Assembly: GCF_001679645.1 (NCBI RefSeq)
Contig: NZ_LRUN01000011.1
Location: 1-64,000, forward strand
Length of the DNA: 64,000 bases
Reading direction: 5' to 3'
Origin: Pseudomonas bananamidigenes
GTDB taxonomy: Bacteria > Pseudomonadota > Gammaproteobacteria > Pseudomonadales > Pseudomonadaceae
This document shows, one piece after another, positions 9,196-16,916 of this stretch. The translations under genes were made by a program, and so were the position numbers. The notes under the pieces were generated by a model. It was not told the DNA's origin, made no database searches, and saw only the letters and a program-made list of their open reading frames with translations. Position 1 is the stretch's first letter, and each line of letters opens with the position of its first letter.

Positions 9196-10734
9196 ATGCG
9201 TACAAGTCTCTCCAACAATATCGCGCTGAATCTGCCCGCCTCTGCCCCCGACCAGCCAATGCCCGACACTGGCCAGGTCGAACCGCTCGAATTGAGCCCC
9301 CGCCTGCACAACAGCGACCTGGCACCGACCAAGGTCGAAGGACGGCGCTGGGGCAAATACAGCATCTTTGCCCTGTGGACCAACGATGTGCACAACATCG
9401 CCAACTACTCGTTTGCCATCGGTCTGTACGCCCTGGGCCTGGGTGGCTGGCAGATTCTGCTGTCGCTGGGGATCGGCGCCGCGCTGGTGTATTTCTTCAT
9501 GAACCTGTCGGGCTACATGGGTCAGAAAACCGGGGTGCCGTTTCCGGTCATCAGCCGCATCAGTTTCGGCATTCACGGGGCGCAGATTCCTGCGCTGATC
9601 CGGGCGGTCATCGCCATTGCCTGGTTCGGGATTCAGACGTATCTGGCGTCGGTGGTCTTTCGCGTGCTGCTCACGGCGATCCATCCCGGCTTCGCCGACT
9701 ACGACCACGACTCGATCCTCGGCCTGTCGAGCCTGGGCTGGGTGTGTTTCGTGGCGATCTGGTTCGTGCAACTGGGGATTCTGGCCTACGGCATGGAAAT
9801 GGTCCGCCGCTACGAAGCCTTCGCCGGGCCGGTGATTCTGCTGACCGTCGCCTGCCTTGCCGCGTGGATGTACACCCAGGCCAACGCGACCATTGCCTGG
9901 TCGATCCGCGAACCGCTGACCGGCGGCGAGATGTGGCGCAACATCTTTGCCGGTGGCGCACTCTGGCTGGCGATCTACGGCACGCTGATCCTCAACTTCT
10001 GCGACTTCGCCCGCTCTTCGCCGTGCCGCAAAACCATCAAGATCGGAAACTTCTGGGGCCTGCCGGTCAATATTCTGGTGTTCGCCGGGATCACCGTCCT
10101 GCTGTGCGGTGCGCAATTTCAGATCAACGGGCGGATCATCGAAAGCCCGACCGAAATCATCGCCTCGATCCCCAATACGTTCTTTCTGGTGCTCGGTTGC
10201 CTGGCGTTCCTGATCGTTACCGTGGCGGTGAACATCATGGCCAATTTCGTCGCCCCGGCTTTCGTGCTCAGCAACCTGGCGCCGAAGTACCTGACCTTCC
10301 GCCGCGCCGGGCTGATCAGCGCCACGATTGCCGTGTTGATCCTGCCGTGGAACCTCTACAACAGCCCGCTGGTGATCGTGTATTTCCTGTCCGGCCTCGG
10401 GGCCCTGCTCGGCCCGTTGTACGGCGTGATCATGGTCGACTACTGGCTGATCCGCAAAGGCCGGATCAACGTGCCGCAGTTGTACAGCGAAGACCCGAAC
10501 GGCGCGTATTACTACAACTGCGGAATCAATCTGCGGGCCGTGGCGGCATTCATTCCAGCCGCGCTGATCGCCATCGTCCTGGCGCTGGTGCCGGGCTTCC
10601 ACAGCGTTTCGCCCTTCTCCTGGCTGATCGGTGCCGGGATCGCCGGGATGCTTTACCTGATCGTCGCCAAACGCCAATCGCACTACGCCGACGTGGACGG
10701 AGAAACCATCGCCGTCGACAACGTCAGCCACTGA
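9196..10734 (+). CDS. NCS1-family permease, probably for allantoin or a hydantoin
   Basis: A 512-residue inner-membrane transporter with about 12 hydrophobic segments from residue 55 on, preceded by a polar N-terminal tail. The family signature begins with LWTNDVHNIANY. It belongs to nucleobase:cation symporter-1, whose members import purines, pyrimidines, allantoin or hydantoins with a cation. The next gene, 54 bp downstream, is an allantoin racemase, so allantoin is the best substrate guess. The AGGAG at about 9181 supports the start. A palindromic operator lies upstream. Confidence 0.88.
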   Translation: MRTSLSNNIALNLPASAPDQPMPDTGQVEPLELSPRLHNSDLAPTKVEGRRWGKYSIFALWTNDVHNIANYSFAIGLYALGLGGWQILLSLGIGAALVYFFMNLSGYMGQKTGVPFPVISRISFGIHGAQIPALIRAVIAIAWFGIQTYLASVVFRVLLTAIHPGFADYDHDSILGLSSLGWVCFVAIWFVQLGILAYGMEMVRRYEAFAGPVILLTVACLAAWMYTQANATIAWSIREPLTGGEMWRNIFAGGALWLAIYGTLILNFCDFARSSPCRKTIKIGNFWGLPVNILVFAGITVLLCGAQFQINGRIIESPTEIIASIPNTFFLVLGCLAFLIVTVAVNIMANFVAPAFVLSNLAPKYLTFRRAGLISATIAVLILPWNLYNSPLVIVYFLSGLGALLGPLYGVIMVDYWLIRKGRINVPQLYSEDPNGAYYYNCGINLRAVAAFIPAALIAIVLALVPGFHSVSPFSWLIGAGIAGMLYLIVAKRQSHYADVDGETIAVDNVSH

Positions 10735-10788
10735 ATCTTTTGGCGGCCCTTTGCCGGGCCGCAGAACCAACCGCAATAAGGACTTCTC

Positions 10789-11517
10789 ATGCGTATTCTC
10801 GTGGTCAACGTCAACACCACCGAATCCATCACCCAGGCCATTGCCCGCTCGGCGCAGGCCGTCGCCTCTCCCGGCACCGAGATTGTCGGCCTGACGCCGC
10901 ATTTCGGGGCGGACTCCGTCGAAGGCAATTTCGAAAGCTATCTGGCAGCCATCGCCGTCATGGACCGGGTGATGGCCTACGACCAGCCGTTCGACGCCGT
11001 GATCCAGGCCGGCTACGGCGAGCACGGTCGCGAAGGCTTGCAGGAACTGCTCAACGTGCCGGTGGTGGACATCACCGATGCGGCCGCCAGTACGGCGATG
11101 TTTCTAGGCCACGCCTATTCGGTGGTCACCACGCTGGACCGCACCGTACCGTTGATCGAGGATCGACTGAAACTCTCGGGCCTGTGGGACCGCTGCGCCT
11201 CGGTGCGGGCCAGCGGCCTCGCGGTACTTGAGCTGGAACATGAACCGCAACGGGCGCTGGAAGCCATCGTGCATCAGGCCGAACTGGCGGTGACGCAGGA
11301 TAAAGCCGAAGTGATTTGCCTGGGTTGCGGCGGCATGGCCGGGCTCGATGAGAAAATCCGTCAGCGCACCGGGGTGCCGGTGGTCGATGGCGTCACCGCT
11401 GCCGTGACCATCGCCGAATCGCTGGTGCGTCTGGGTCTCTCAACCTCAAAGGTGCGGACGTATGCGACGCCGCGCCCGAAAACCATCATCGGCTGGCCAG
11501 CACGTTTTGCGCGTTGA
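10789..11517 (+). CDS. Allantoin racemase (Asp/Glu racemase superfamily)
   Basis: Interconverts the R and S forms of allantoin so that stereospecific allantoinase can use both. The 242-residue protein keeps the second family cysteine (LGCGGMAG, about residue 182). The first catalytic cysteine, in the segment hydantoin racemases show as ACFGDPG, is glycine here (Gly75 in QAGYGEHG), with Glu78 three residues later. That Gly/Glu78 arrangement is the one reported for the characterised Pseudomonas fluorescens allantoin racemase, where Glu78 replaces the missing Cys. It is therefore not a hydantoin or aspartate racemase by this criterion. It is in an operon with the NCS1 permease. Its last 32 bp overlap the convergent LysR gene. 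Confidence 0.87.
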   Translation: MRILVVNVNTTESITQAIARSAQAVASPGTEIVGLTPHFGADSVEGNFESYLAAIAVMDRVMAYDQPFDAVIQAGYGEHGREGLQELLNVPVVDITDAAASTAMFLGHAYSVVTTLDRTVPLIEDRLKLSGLWDRCASVRASGLAVLELEHEPQRALEAIVHQAELAVTQDKAEVICLGCGGMAGLDEKIRQRTGVPVVDGVTAAVTIAESLVRLGLSTSKVRTYATPRPKTIIGWPARFAR

Positions 11518-12430
11518 ATCGCTCTGCCAGGCCCCGGGCTGAAAACTGCTCGATGACAAAATCGACGAACGCCCGGGTCTTGCCCGGCAGCAGTTTGTGT
11601 TCGGCGTAATAAATGGAGATGTTGCCGTCGTCGACGTACCAGTCGGGCAGCACTCGCTGCAAGGTCCCCGCTTCCAGATAGCCCACGGCGAAGGGCATGC
11701 TCACCAGTGCAATTCCCAGCCCTTGCGCAGCCGTGGCGCAGGCGGCCTGGGAATCGCTCAGGGTCATGCGTGCCTGGAGCGTCAACGGGCGACAATTCTG
11801 CGGATTACCGCCGGTCAGTTGCCAGGAGCGCACGCGTCCGGTTTGCGGCGAGCGGATCAGAATACCGTCGTGGTGCCTGAGATCATCCGGCTCGCTGATC
11901 ACTGGGTGGTTGCGCAGATAGTCCGCCGATGCCACGAGGACTCGATGCGCCGGACTCAACCGGCGAGCGACCACGCCCTGAGGCAATTCGAATCCCCCGC
12001 CGATCGCCGCATCGAAGCCCTGCCCGATCAGGTCGACCTGCCGGTTATCGAAATGCCAGTCCGGACTGATCGCCGGGTATCGCCGCAGGAACTCACCCAG
12101 CATCGGCACGATATACAGGCAACCGAAGGCCGTACCCATGCTGACTTTCAGCGACCCCGCCGGAAGCCCCTGAACGCTGGACAGATTGGCGACGGCATTC
12201 TGAATGGTCGTCAGGCTGCCACTGATCTGACTCAAAAACAGTTGACCGGCTTCGGTCAGCGTCAGACTCCGTGTACTACGCTGGAACAGCCGTACACCCA
12301 GCCGCGCCTCGAGCTTCGCCACGCTCTTGCCGACTGCCGCCGGGGTCAGGCTCAAGCGTCGGGCGGCCTCGGCAAAGCTGCCGACTTCGGCGCTACGCAC
12401 AAAGCATTCGATACTGCTGAAGGTTTCCAT
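11486..12430 (-). CDS. LysR-family transcriptional regulator
   Basis: A 314-residue regulator. Its N-terminal helix-turn-helix (residues 1-60, with SFAEAARRLSLTPAAVGKSV) is followed by a periplasmic-binding-like effector domain. The frame extends to 12475, but the start at METFSSIECF gives the usual LysR length. It is transcribed divergently from the SDR gene at 12557, the classical LysR arrangement, so it probably controls that gene and itself. Effector unknown. Its 3' end overlaps the allantoin racemase gene tail to tail by 32 bp. Confidence 0.9.
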   Translation of the reverse strand: METFSSIECFVRSAEVGSFAEAARRLSLTPAAVGKSVAKLEARLGVRLFQRSTRSLTLTEAGQLFLSQISGSLTTIQNAVANLSSVQGLPAGSLKVSMGTAFGCLYIVPMLGEFLRRYPAISPDWHFDNRQVDLIGQGFDAAIGGGFELPQGVVARRLSPAHRVLVASADYLRNHPVISEPDDLRHHDGILIRSPQTGRVRSWQLTGGNPQNCRPLTLQARMTLSDSQAACATAAQGLGIALVSMPFAVGYLEAGTLQRVLPDWYVDDGNISIYYAEHKLLPGKTRAFVDFVIEQFSARGLAERFNAQNVLASR

Positions 12431-12556
12431 GATCCTCACTATAAACTTCTGGTTTACACAGACTATAGCAATCATGGTCTACACGGTTGTCGATGCGAGG
12501 CCGATACTCGGCTCCAACCACAAGGCATCCCGCCTTGAAACTTCTGGAGATCGAAC

Positions 12557-13303
12557 ATGACCACTCAACACCTCAGCGGTAAAGTCGCTCTGATTCAAGG
12601 CGGCTCTCGCGGCATCGGTGCCGCCATCGTCAAACGCCTGGCCGCTGAAGGCGCCGCGGTTGCCTTTACTTACGTCAGCTCCGCCGCCAAGGCTGAGGAA
12701 CTGCAGAACAGCATCACCGCTACCGGCGGCAAAGCCCTGGCGATCAAGGCTGACAGCGCCGATGCCGGTGCCATCCGCAACGCCGTGAACGCGACCGTCG
12801 AAACCTTTGGCCGCCTCGACATACTGGTCAACAACGCCGGTGTGCTTGCAGTCGCTCCGCTGGAAGACTTCAAACTGGAAGACTTCGATCAGACCCTGGC
12901 GATCAATGTGCGCAGCGTGTTCATCGCCAGCCAGGAAGCCGCCAGACACATGGGCGAAGGCTCGCGCATCATCAATATCGGCAGCACCAACGCTGACCGC
13001 ATGCCCTTCGCCGGTGGCGGTGTGTATGCGATGAGCAAGTCCGCGCTGGTCGGTCTGACCAAAGGCCTGGCCCGGGATCTCGGCCCAAGGGGCATCACCG
13101 TCAACAACGTGCAGCCCGGTCCGGTGGATACCGACATGAACCCGGCCCATGGCGACTTTGCCGAGAGTCTGATTCCGCTGATGGCCGTCGGTCGCTACGG
13201 TACAGCCGATGAAATCGCCAGCTTCGTCGCCTACCTGGCCGGCCCGGAGGCCGGTTACATCACCGGTGCCAGCCTGACTGTCGACGGTGGTTTCGGCGCC
13301 TGA
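12557..13303 (+). CDS. SDR-family NAD(P)-dependent oxidoreductase
   Basis: A 248-residue classical short-chain dehydrogenase. It has a cofactor loop GGSRGIG (about residues 15-21), NNAG (92-95), catalytic Ser143, Tyr157 and Lys161 (YAMSK), and the C-terminal GASLTVDGG. This set is typical of FabG-like 3-oxoacyl reductases and broad-range alcohol or sugar dehydrogenases, so the substrate cannot be fixed. It is divergent from, and probably regulated by, the LysR gene. A strong bidirectional terminator follows. Confidence 0.88.
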   Translation: MTTQHLSGKVALIQGGSRGIGAAIVKRLAAEGAAVAFTYVSSAAKAEELQNSITATGGKALAIKADSADAGAIRNAVNATVETFGRLDILVNNAGVLAVAPLEDFKLEDFDQTLAINVRSVFIASQEAARHMGEGSRIINIGSTNADRMPFAGGGVYAMSKSALVGLTKGLARDLGPRGITVNNVQPGPVDTDMNPAHGDFAESLIPLMAVGRYGTADEIASFVAYLAGPEAGYITGASLTVDGGFGA

Positions 13304-13319
13304 TTGTTTCGAGTGATCG

Positions 13320-13360
13320 AAAAACGCCGCCCCTCCTTCAATGGAGGGGCGGCGTTTTTA
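13320..13360. terminator. Bidirectional rho-independent terminator (SDR / HAD)
   Basis: A long GC-rich hairpin: CGCCGCCCCTCC pairs with GGAGGGGCGGCG around a TTCAAT loop, flanked by A and T runs on both sides. It lies between the convergent SDR and HAD genes and can end both transcripts. Confidence 0.9.
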
Positions 13361-13372
13361 TCTGCGGTCCGG

Positions 13373-14071
13373 TCAGGCCCAATCGAGCGCCGGCAACCCA
13401 CAGGCACTTGGCGTGAACGCTTTCAACGTACGAAGAATTCCGTCGGCATGTGCGTATTTTTCATCGGCCATGGCCGCATCCGGAATCGCGATGGCAGTCA
13501 TGCCCGCCGCTTTTGCTGCCGTCACGCCAAACGGCGAATCCTCGAACACCAGACAATCTTCCGGCGCCACACCCAGGCGGCGAGCCGCGGTGAGGAAAAT
13601 GTCCGGTGCCGGTTTGGCGGCACCGACTTCCGGATCGTCGGCGGTGACGATGAAGTCGAACAACGCAAACCAGTCGCGGTGCAACGTAGTTTTCTGGCCG
13701 AACGACTGGCGCGATGAACTGGTACCGACGGCAATCGGAATGTTGTGTGCCTTGAGGTGACGAATCAGTTCCTCGGCCCCCGGCATCGCTTGCGCGGTGG
13801 GAAAGCGCTCGCGCATCAGCGGCTCGCGGATCACCAGAAACTCTTCGGCGGTGATCGGCAGGTCCAGCGCCTCGACCACATAGCGCGCCAGATCGCCGGC
13901 CCCGCGCCCGATGATGTTCTGCTTGATGCTCCAGTCGAAAGTGCGCCCGTAACGCTCGGCAATCAGCGAGGTGACCTCGGTGTAAATGCCCTCGGTGTCC
14001 AGCAGCAAACCATCCATATCGAAAATCACGGCCTTGATCGGGCCGAACGCCTTCAGCGGTGCATTCATCAT
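13373..14071 (-). CDS. HAD-superfamily phosphatase (beta-phosphoglucomutase-like)
   Basis: A 232-residue haloacid dehalogenase-type hydrolase. The nucleophile motif FDMDGLLLDTEG lies at about residues 17-28, a Ser motif (VGTSSS) at about 119, and CLVFEDSPFGVTAAKAAG carries the C-terminal acidic motif. The DGLLxDTE form and the helical cap place it with phosphoglycolate phosphatase or beta-phosphoglucomutase-like enzymes; the substrate is not evident. The start is uncertain: in-frame Met codons also occur further upstream, up to 14179. I chose the ATG pair at 14066-14071. Confidence 0.85.
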   Translation of the reverse strand: MMNAPLKAFGPIKAVIFDMDGLLLDTEGIYTEVTSLIAERYGRTFDWSIKQNIIGRGAGDLARYVVEALDLPITAEEFLVIREPLMRERFPTAQAMPGAEELIRHLKAHNIPIAVGTSSSRQSFGQKTTLHRDWFALFDFIVTADDPEVGAAKPAPDIFLTAARRLGVAPEDCLVFEDSPFGVTAAKAAGMTAIAIPDAAMADEKYAHADGILRTLKAFTPSACGLPALDWA

Positions 14072-14194
14072 CGGATCCGTTATCAAAGACATCCCGGGCG
14101 GCATCGGCTGCCGCTGCTCGGATCGGATTAAAGGGTTCAGCAGCATAACGAGCGCGGTCGAGGTTGAGCAACAGCTCAAGGGAGCGAAAGCGCG

Positions 14195-14362
14195 TCACTC
14201 ATCATCATCAAAATCCTCATACTCCAGCTCTTCAACATCCCCTTCCCAAAGCGGAACCGTCGCATCATCCATCAACGACCCCGGATCTTCATTCCCCGGA
14301 TCATTGATAAACGGCAGCCCGCTCGGGCCTTTTTCTTCCTTGCCTGCGGTTTCAGGAGTCAT
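14195..14362 (-). CDS. Small acidic hypothetical protein
   Basis: A 55-residue protein, strongly acidic at its C-terminus (EELEYEDFDDDE), with no membrane segment or known domain. A clear GAGGTG ribosome site precedes the ATG at 14362; the longer frame to 14440 lacks this support. It lies between the HAD gene and the glycine-zipper genes on the same strand. I do not recognise a function. Confidence 0.65.
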   Translation of the reverse strand: MTPETAGKEEKGPSGLPFINDPGNEDPGSLMDDATVPLWEGDVEELEYEDFDDDE

Positions 14363-14443
14363 GGTGCACCTCGGGAGCTCAGCGTGTAGACGTTCGAAAA
14401 GTATGGTCGCCATACGTTCCAGCGCATTGCATGCGAACACAAA

Positions 14444-14466
14444 AAACCCGGCACAGGGCCGGGTTT
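14444..14466 (-). terminator. Terminator of the first glycine-zipper gene
   Basis: AAACCCGGC pairs with GCCGGGTTT around a 5-base loop. Read on the minus strand it is followed by a T run. It lies just past the stop codon of the gene at 14480. Confidence 0.85.
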
Positions 14467-14479
14467 CAGATGCGCTCGG

Positions 14480-14896
14480 TCAGCGATGACGATATTTGTG
14501 TTTGTGCTTGTGGCCGCCACCGGAATGCGACCGTCCACCATCGTCACCCAGACTGTTGCCAATGGCACCGCCCGCCGCACCACCGAGTCCCGCCCCGACA
14601 GCCGAGCCGGTGGAACCACCGACACTGTTGCCGAGCACTGAACCGCCGGCCGCTCCGAGGCCACCGCCAATGGCGGCTTCCGTACGATTGCGTTTGTTTG
14701 CCCCGACGGCGCTGCCGGCCGCGCCGCCGACACCGGCCCCGACGGCCGCGCCGGTGCTGCCGCCAAGTTGTCCACCGACCACGTTACCCAGTACACCACC
14801 CAGACCACCGCCGACCGCCGCGGAACCATCGCCGGCAGCCATGGCGCCCTGGGCCACGAGCAATCCTAAAACCAACGCAGTTAATGTCGATCGCAT
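14480..14896 (-). CDS. Exported glycine-zipper protein, copy 1
   Basis: A 138-residue product with a Sec signal peptide (residues 1-20, MRSTLTALVLG...GAMA). A glycine/alanine-rich body with repeated GxxxG-type zippers follows (GGGLGG, GAGVGGAAG), and the tail is His/Lys-rich (GGGHKHKHKYRHR). Such zippers favour helix packing in or across membranes; related Pseudomonas proteins are annotated only as glycine-zipper or hypothetical. The start at 14896 is chosen because it begins the signal peptide. It is a tandem paralogue of the next gene, each copy with its own terminator. The basic, His-rich tail could bind metal or nucleic acid, but that is speculation. Confidence 0.8.
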   Translation of the reverse strand: MRSTLTALVLGLLVAQGAMAAGDGSAAVGGGLGGVLGNVVGGQLGGSTGAAVGAGVGGAAGSAVGANKRNRTEAAIGGGLGAAGGSVLGNSVGGSTGSAVGAGLGGAAGGAIGNSLGDDGGRSHSGGGHKHKHKYRHR

Positions 14897-14988
14897 ACAG
14901 ACCTCACAGGTCCCGGATCGGGACGGTACGCCCGGAGAATGGGCTATACGCAATTGGAGGCGAATTTCGGAAAAACGTTCAGCAACGA

Positions 14989-15014
14989 AAAGGCCCGGCA
15001 TATGGCCGGGCCTT
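14989..15014 (-). terminator. Terminator of the second glycine-zipper gene
   Basis: AAGGCCCGGC pairs with GCCGGGCCTT around a short AT loop, downstream of the gene at 15034 on the minus strand. It separates the two paralogues into independent transcripts. Confidence 0.85.
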
Positions 15015-15033
15015 TTCAGACACGCATTCGCAA

Positions 15034-15402
15034 TCAGTGACGCTTGTGGCCCTTGGACAGGTTGCTGCCCACTGCGCCGCCCGCTGCGCCACCCAGGCCA
15101 GCACCGATGGTCGCGCCATTCTTGCCGCCCAGGCTGTTGCCGATGATCGAACCACCTGCCGCGCCGACACCACCGCCAATGGCTGCTTTGGTACGGGCAC
15201 CTTTCTTCGCTGCCAAGGCACCGCCGGCCGCGCCTGCTACGCCGGCTCCAATCGCTGCACCGGTGCTGCCGCCCATTTTCTGGCCAACCACGTTACCGAG
15301 CGCGCCACCCAGACCGCCACCCAGCGCGGCGGTACCGTCGCCGGCCATTGCACCTTGAGCGACCAGAAGCCCCAGAACCAGAGCAGGCAGAGTTAAACGC
15401 AT
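15034..15402 (-). CDS. Exported glycine-zipper protein, copy 2
   Basis: A 122-residue paralogue of the preceding entry. The signal peptide is nearly identical (MRLTLPALVLGLLVAQGAMA), the Gly/Ala repeats are of the same type, and the basic tail is shorter (SNLSKGHKRH). The two copies differ mainly in the middle and at the C-terminus, so the duplication is not recent. Function unknown; a small envelope or outer-membrane-associated protein is the likeliest reading. Confidence 0.8.
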   Translation of the reverse strand: MRLTLPALVLGLLVAQGAMAGDGTAALGGGLGGALGNVVGQKMGGSTGAAIGAGVAGAAGGALAAKKGARTKAAIGGGVGAAGGSIIGNSLGGKNGATIGAGLGGAAGGAVGSNLSKGHKRH

Positions 15403-15529
15403 GACGAAAACCTCAACAAAAGGAAGAAAAAAGGGCGCAGATTGAATGCTGTTGCAGCGGCAATGTCCAGCACTGCCGCGCACTTGGCGCCGATTGGACA
15501 GCGATTATCAAAAAGGTTTGATGTCAGGC

Positions 15530-15557
15530 AAAAAAAAGCCCGCTGGGGAGACGGGCT
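15530..15557 (-). terminator. Orphan minus-strand terminator
   Basis: AGCCCG pairs with CGGGCT around a 9-base loop and is followed on the minus strand by seven Ts. The nearest upstream gene on that strand (15715-15903) already has its own terminator, so this one may end a short untranslated RNA starting around 15600-15670. Confidence 0.65.
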
Positions 15558-15673
15558 GGAGACTTGCTTTCTAACGGATGGCTTCACCCTACGTAGACGG
15601 GTGTGAAAAGTTTGTGAAAGAAACCAGACAAATCCGCAAATTTTGTAGGACAGATCTCTCGGCAATCATTAAC

Positions 15674-15699
15674 AAAAACCCCCGCTCGATGGCGGGGGC
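15674..15699 (-). terminator. Terminator of the 62-residue gene
   Basis: CCCCCGC pairs with GCGGGGG around a short loop and is followed on the minus strand by a T run. It lies 15 bp past the stop of the gene at 15715. Confidence 0.85.
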
Positions 15700-15714
15700 T
15701 GTGTGGCATCCGGA

Positions 15715-15903
15715 TTACTTCCTGGAACGGGTCGTCACCCTGGGCAAAAACTTTGCCTTGGGCCCTTTAGGAGCCGTGGACTTGATCTTGCCAGTCTGCA
15801 CCGGATCCTCGCCAAAACCCGCCTGATACTCGGTCTGGCCGCAGCGCACGCAATTGTTGAATGGAAACTCAGCCCCGTCGTCTTCGATGTACGGATCAGT
15901 CAT
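15715..15903 (-). CDS. Small hypothetical protein with CxxC motif
   Basis: A 62-residue protein with an acidic N-terminus, a CVRCG motif at about residues 18-22 and a basic C-terminal tail rich in Lys and Arg. A purine-rich ribosome site (GGGGCGAAGAA) precedes the ATG and a terminator follows the stop, so I take it as a real gene. One CxxC pair alone could be redox-active or half of a zinc site. No function recognised. Confidence 0.7.
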   Translation of the reverse strand: MTDPYIEDDGAEFPFNNCVRCGQTEYQAGFGEDPVQTGKIKSTAPKGPKAKFLPRVTTRSRK

Positions 15904-16059
15904 TTCTTCGCCCCTTTCAAAAGCGGGCCGATACCGGCAAGACCCTTTTGCCTGAAAAAATATCGACCTCCAAGGCTTTTGAGACTAGCCGGTCATTCCT
16001 GGACTTGTGGTTCAGATCGCCTGAACACCGACGAATGGCCTGTCATTCGCAAATCCGGC

Positions 16060-16380
16060 TCAGCGCAACTTGACCGCCGTACCGGTCGCAAACACCACAA
16101 CCATCCCGCCCTTCCCCGCCGGCATGCTGATCTCGAAATCCACCCCGACCACGGCATCGGCCTGCAAGGACCGTGCACGTTCCTTGATCTCGTCAGTCGC
16201 CTGAACACGCGCCTCTTTCAATGCGCGCTCCAGCGTCTGTGAACGCCCACCAAAAAAGTCGCGCATCCCGGCGAACATATCGCGAATCACATTCACGCCC
16301 TGCACCGATTCGGCGCTGACAATGTCCAGATATGCCGTGATCTGCCGGCCTTCGATGGAGTGGGTGGTGGAAATGATCAT
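16060..16380 (-). CDS. YbjQ/UPF0145 family protein
   Basis: A 106-residue member of the YbjQ (UPF0145) family, often described as a heavy-metal-binding-like domain. The N-terminal strand is [14 protein letters not shown], the helical middle is [13 protein letters not shown], and the family hallmark AVVGVDFEI is followed by a strand ending [11 protein letters not shown]. These proteins form pentamers; their role is unknown. The open frame continues far upstream into the tRNA, but the start at 16380 gives the standard family length. It is a stand-alone gene. Confidence 0.87.
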   Translation of the reverse strand: MIISTTHSIEGRQITAYLDIVSAESVQGVNVIRDMFAGMRDFFGGRSQTLERALKEARVQATDEIKERARSLQADAVVGVDFEISMPAGKGGMVVVFATGTAVKLR

Positions 16381-16483
16381 GGAAGTCGTCCTTTTACATA
16401 CAGATAAAACCGCGATTGTACCGCCCCGGCAAAATGACACCGAACCCAGCTGAGCAACCAAAAATCCGGACCCCGGAATGCAC

Positions 16484-16517
16484 AAACCCCCTGGTTTCTT
16501 TCGAAACCAGGGGGTTT
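16484..16517 (-). terminator. Terminator of tRNA-Ser
   Basis: A 14-bp perfect stem (AAACCCCCTGGTTT with its complement) around CTTTCG lies 15 bp past the 3' end of the tRNA gene. It is symmetrical and could also act in the other direction. Confidence 0.88.
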
Positions 16518-16531
16518 GTTTACATCGAATT

Positions 16532-16621
16532 TGGCGGTGAAGGAGAGATTCGAACTCTCGATACAGTTTCCTGTATACACACTTTCCAGGCGTGCTCCTT
16601 AAGCCACTCGGACACTTCACC
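16532..16621 (-). tRNA. tRNA-Ser (anticodon GGA)
   Basis: A 90-nt class II tRNA. The acceptor stem GGTGAAG/CTTCACC is paired. The anticodon GGA lies at 16585-16587 on the minus strand, flanked as CTGGAAA. A long variable arm (TATACAGGAAACTGTATC) is typical of tRNA-Ser, the T arm reads GAGAGTTCGAATCTCTC, and the CCA end is encoded. It reads UCC and UCU codons. No integrated element adjoins it. Confidence 0.96.
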
Positions 16622-16916
16622 GTATCTCTTCAAACATGTTCTGTCTGTCGAGGCGCGCTAATGTAGTCGAAAGCTTTTCCGATGGCAAACTTTTTTTCAG
16701 AATTTTCATGCGGTTAAGACATTCAGCCGTTCCTGCGCATTTCGGATCATGGCAAACCGGCCATTCTCCGGTCGGCGAAACCCTCCCATGAAGCGGCGAA
16801 CCCGCAGCAGCCTGTACAGCAGACGGCAATCGGTGACCGGCAAGTCAGTCACAGTGCTTTACCTGACCGGCGACGCTGGGTAACGTCTGCCCATCTTTCT
16901 TATAAGGAATTACGCC

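Larger units (their letters stand above)
15403..15714. other. 312-bp gap with an unassigned terminator
   Basis: No protein-coding gene is convincing here. It holds the promoter of the glycine-zipper gene at 15402, the terminator of the 62-residue gene (15674-15699) and a second minus-strand terminator (15530-15557) with no gene to serve. About 110 bp of unexplained sequence lies between the two terminators. Confidence 0.6.

Noticed and set aside
9151..11025. Long minus-strand frame (624 codons) opposite the NCS1 permease and racemase genes
   Set aside because: Its translation is rich in Asp, His, Gln and Arg with no domain, as expected for the antisense of GC-rich membrane-protein genes. The plus-strand genes are complete.
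14431..15396. Plus-strand Pro/Arg-rich frames over the glycine-zipper genes
   Set aside because: The antisense of Gly/Ala repeats gives Pro/Arg/Cys repeats. The minus-strand frames have signal peptides and terminators and are the real genes.
16532..16621. tRNA-Ser as an integration site for a genomic island
   Set aside because: Neighbouring genes on both sides are ordinary, with no integrase and no direct repeat of the tRNA 3' end in reach.
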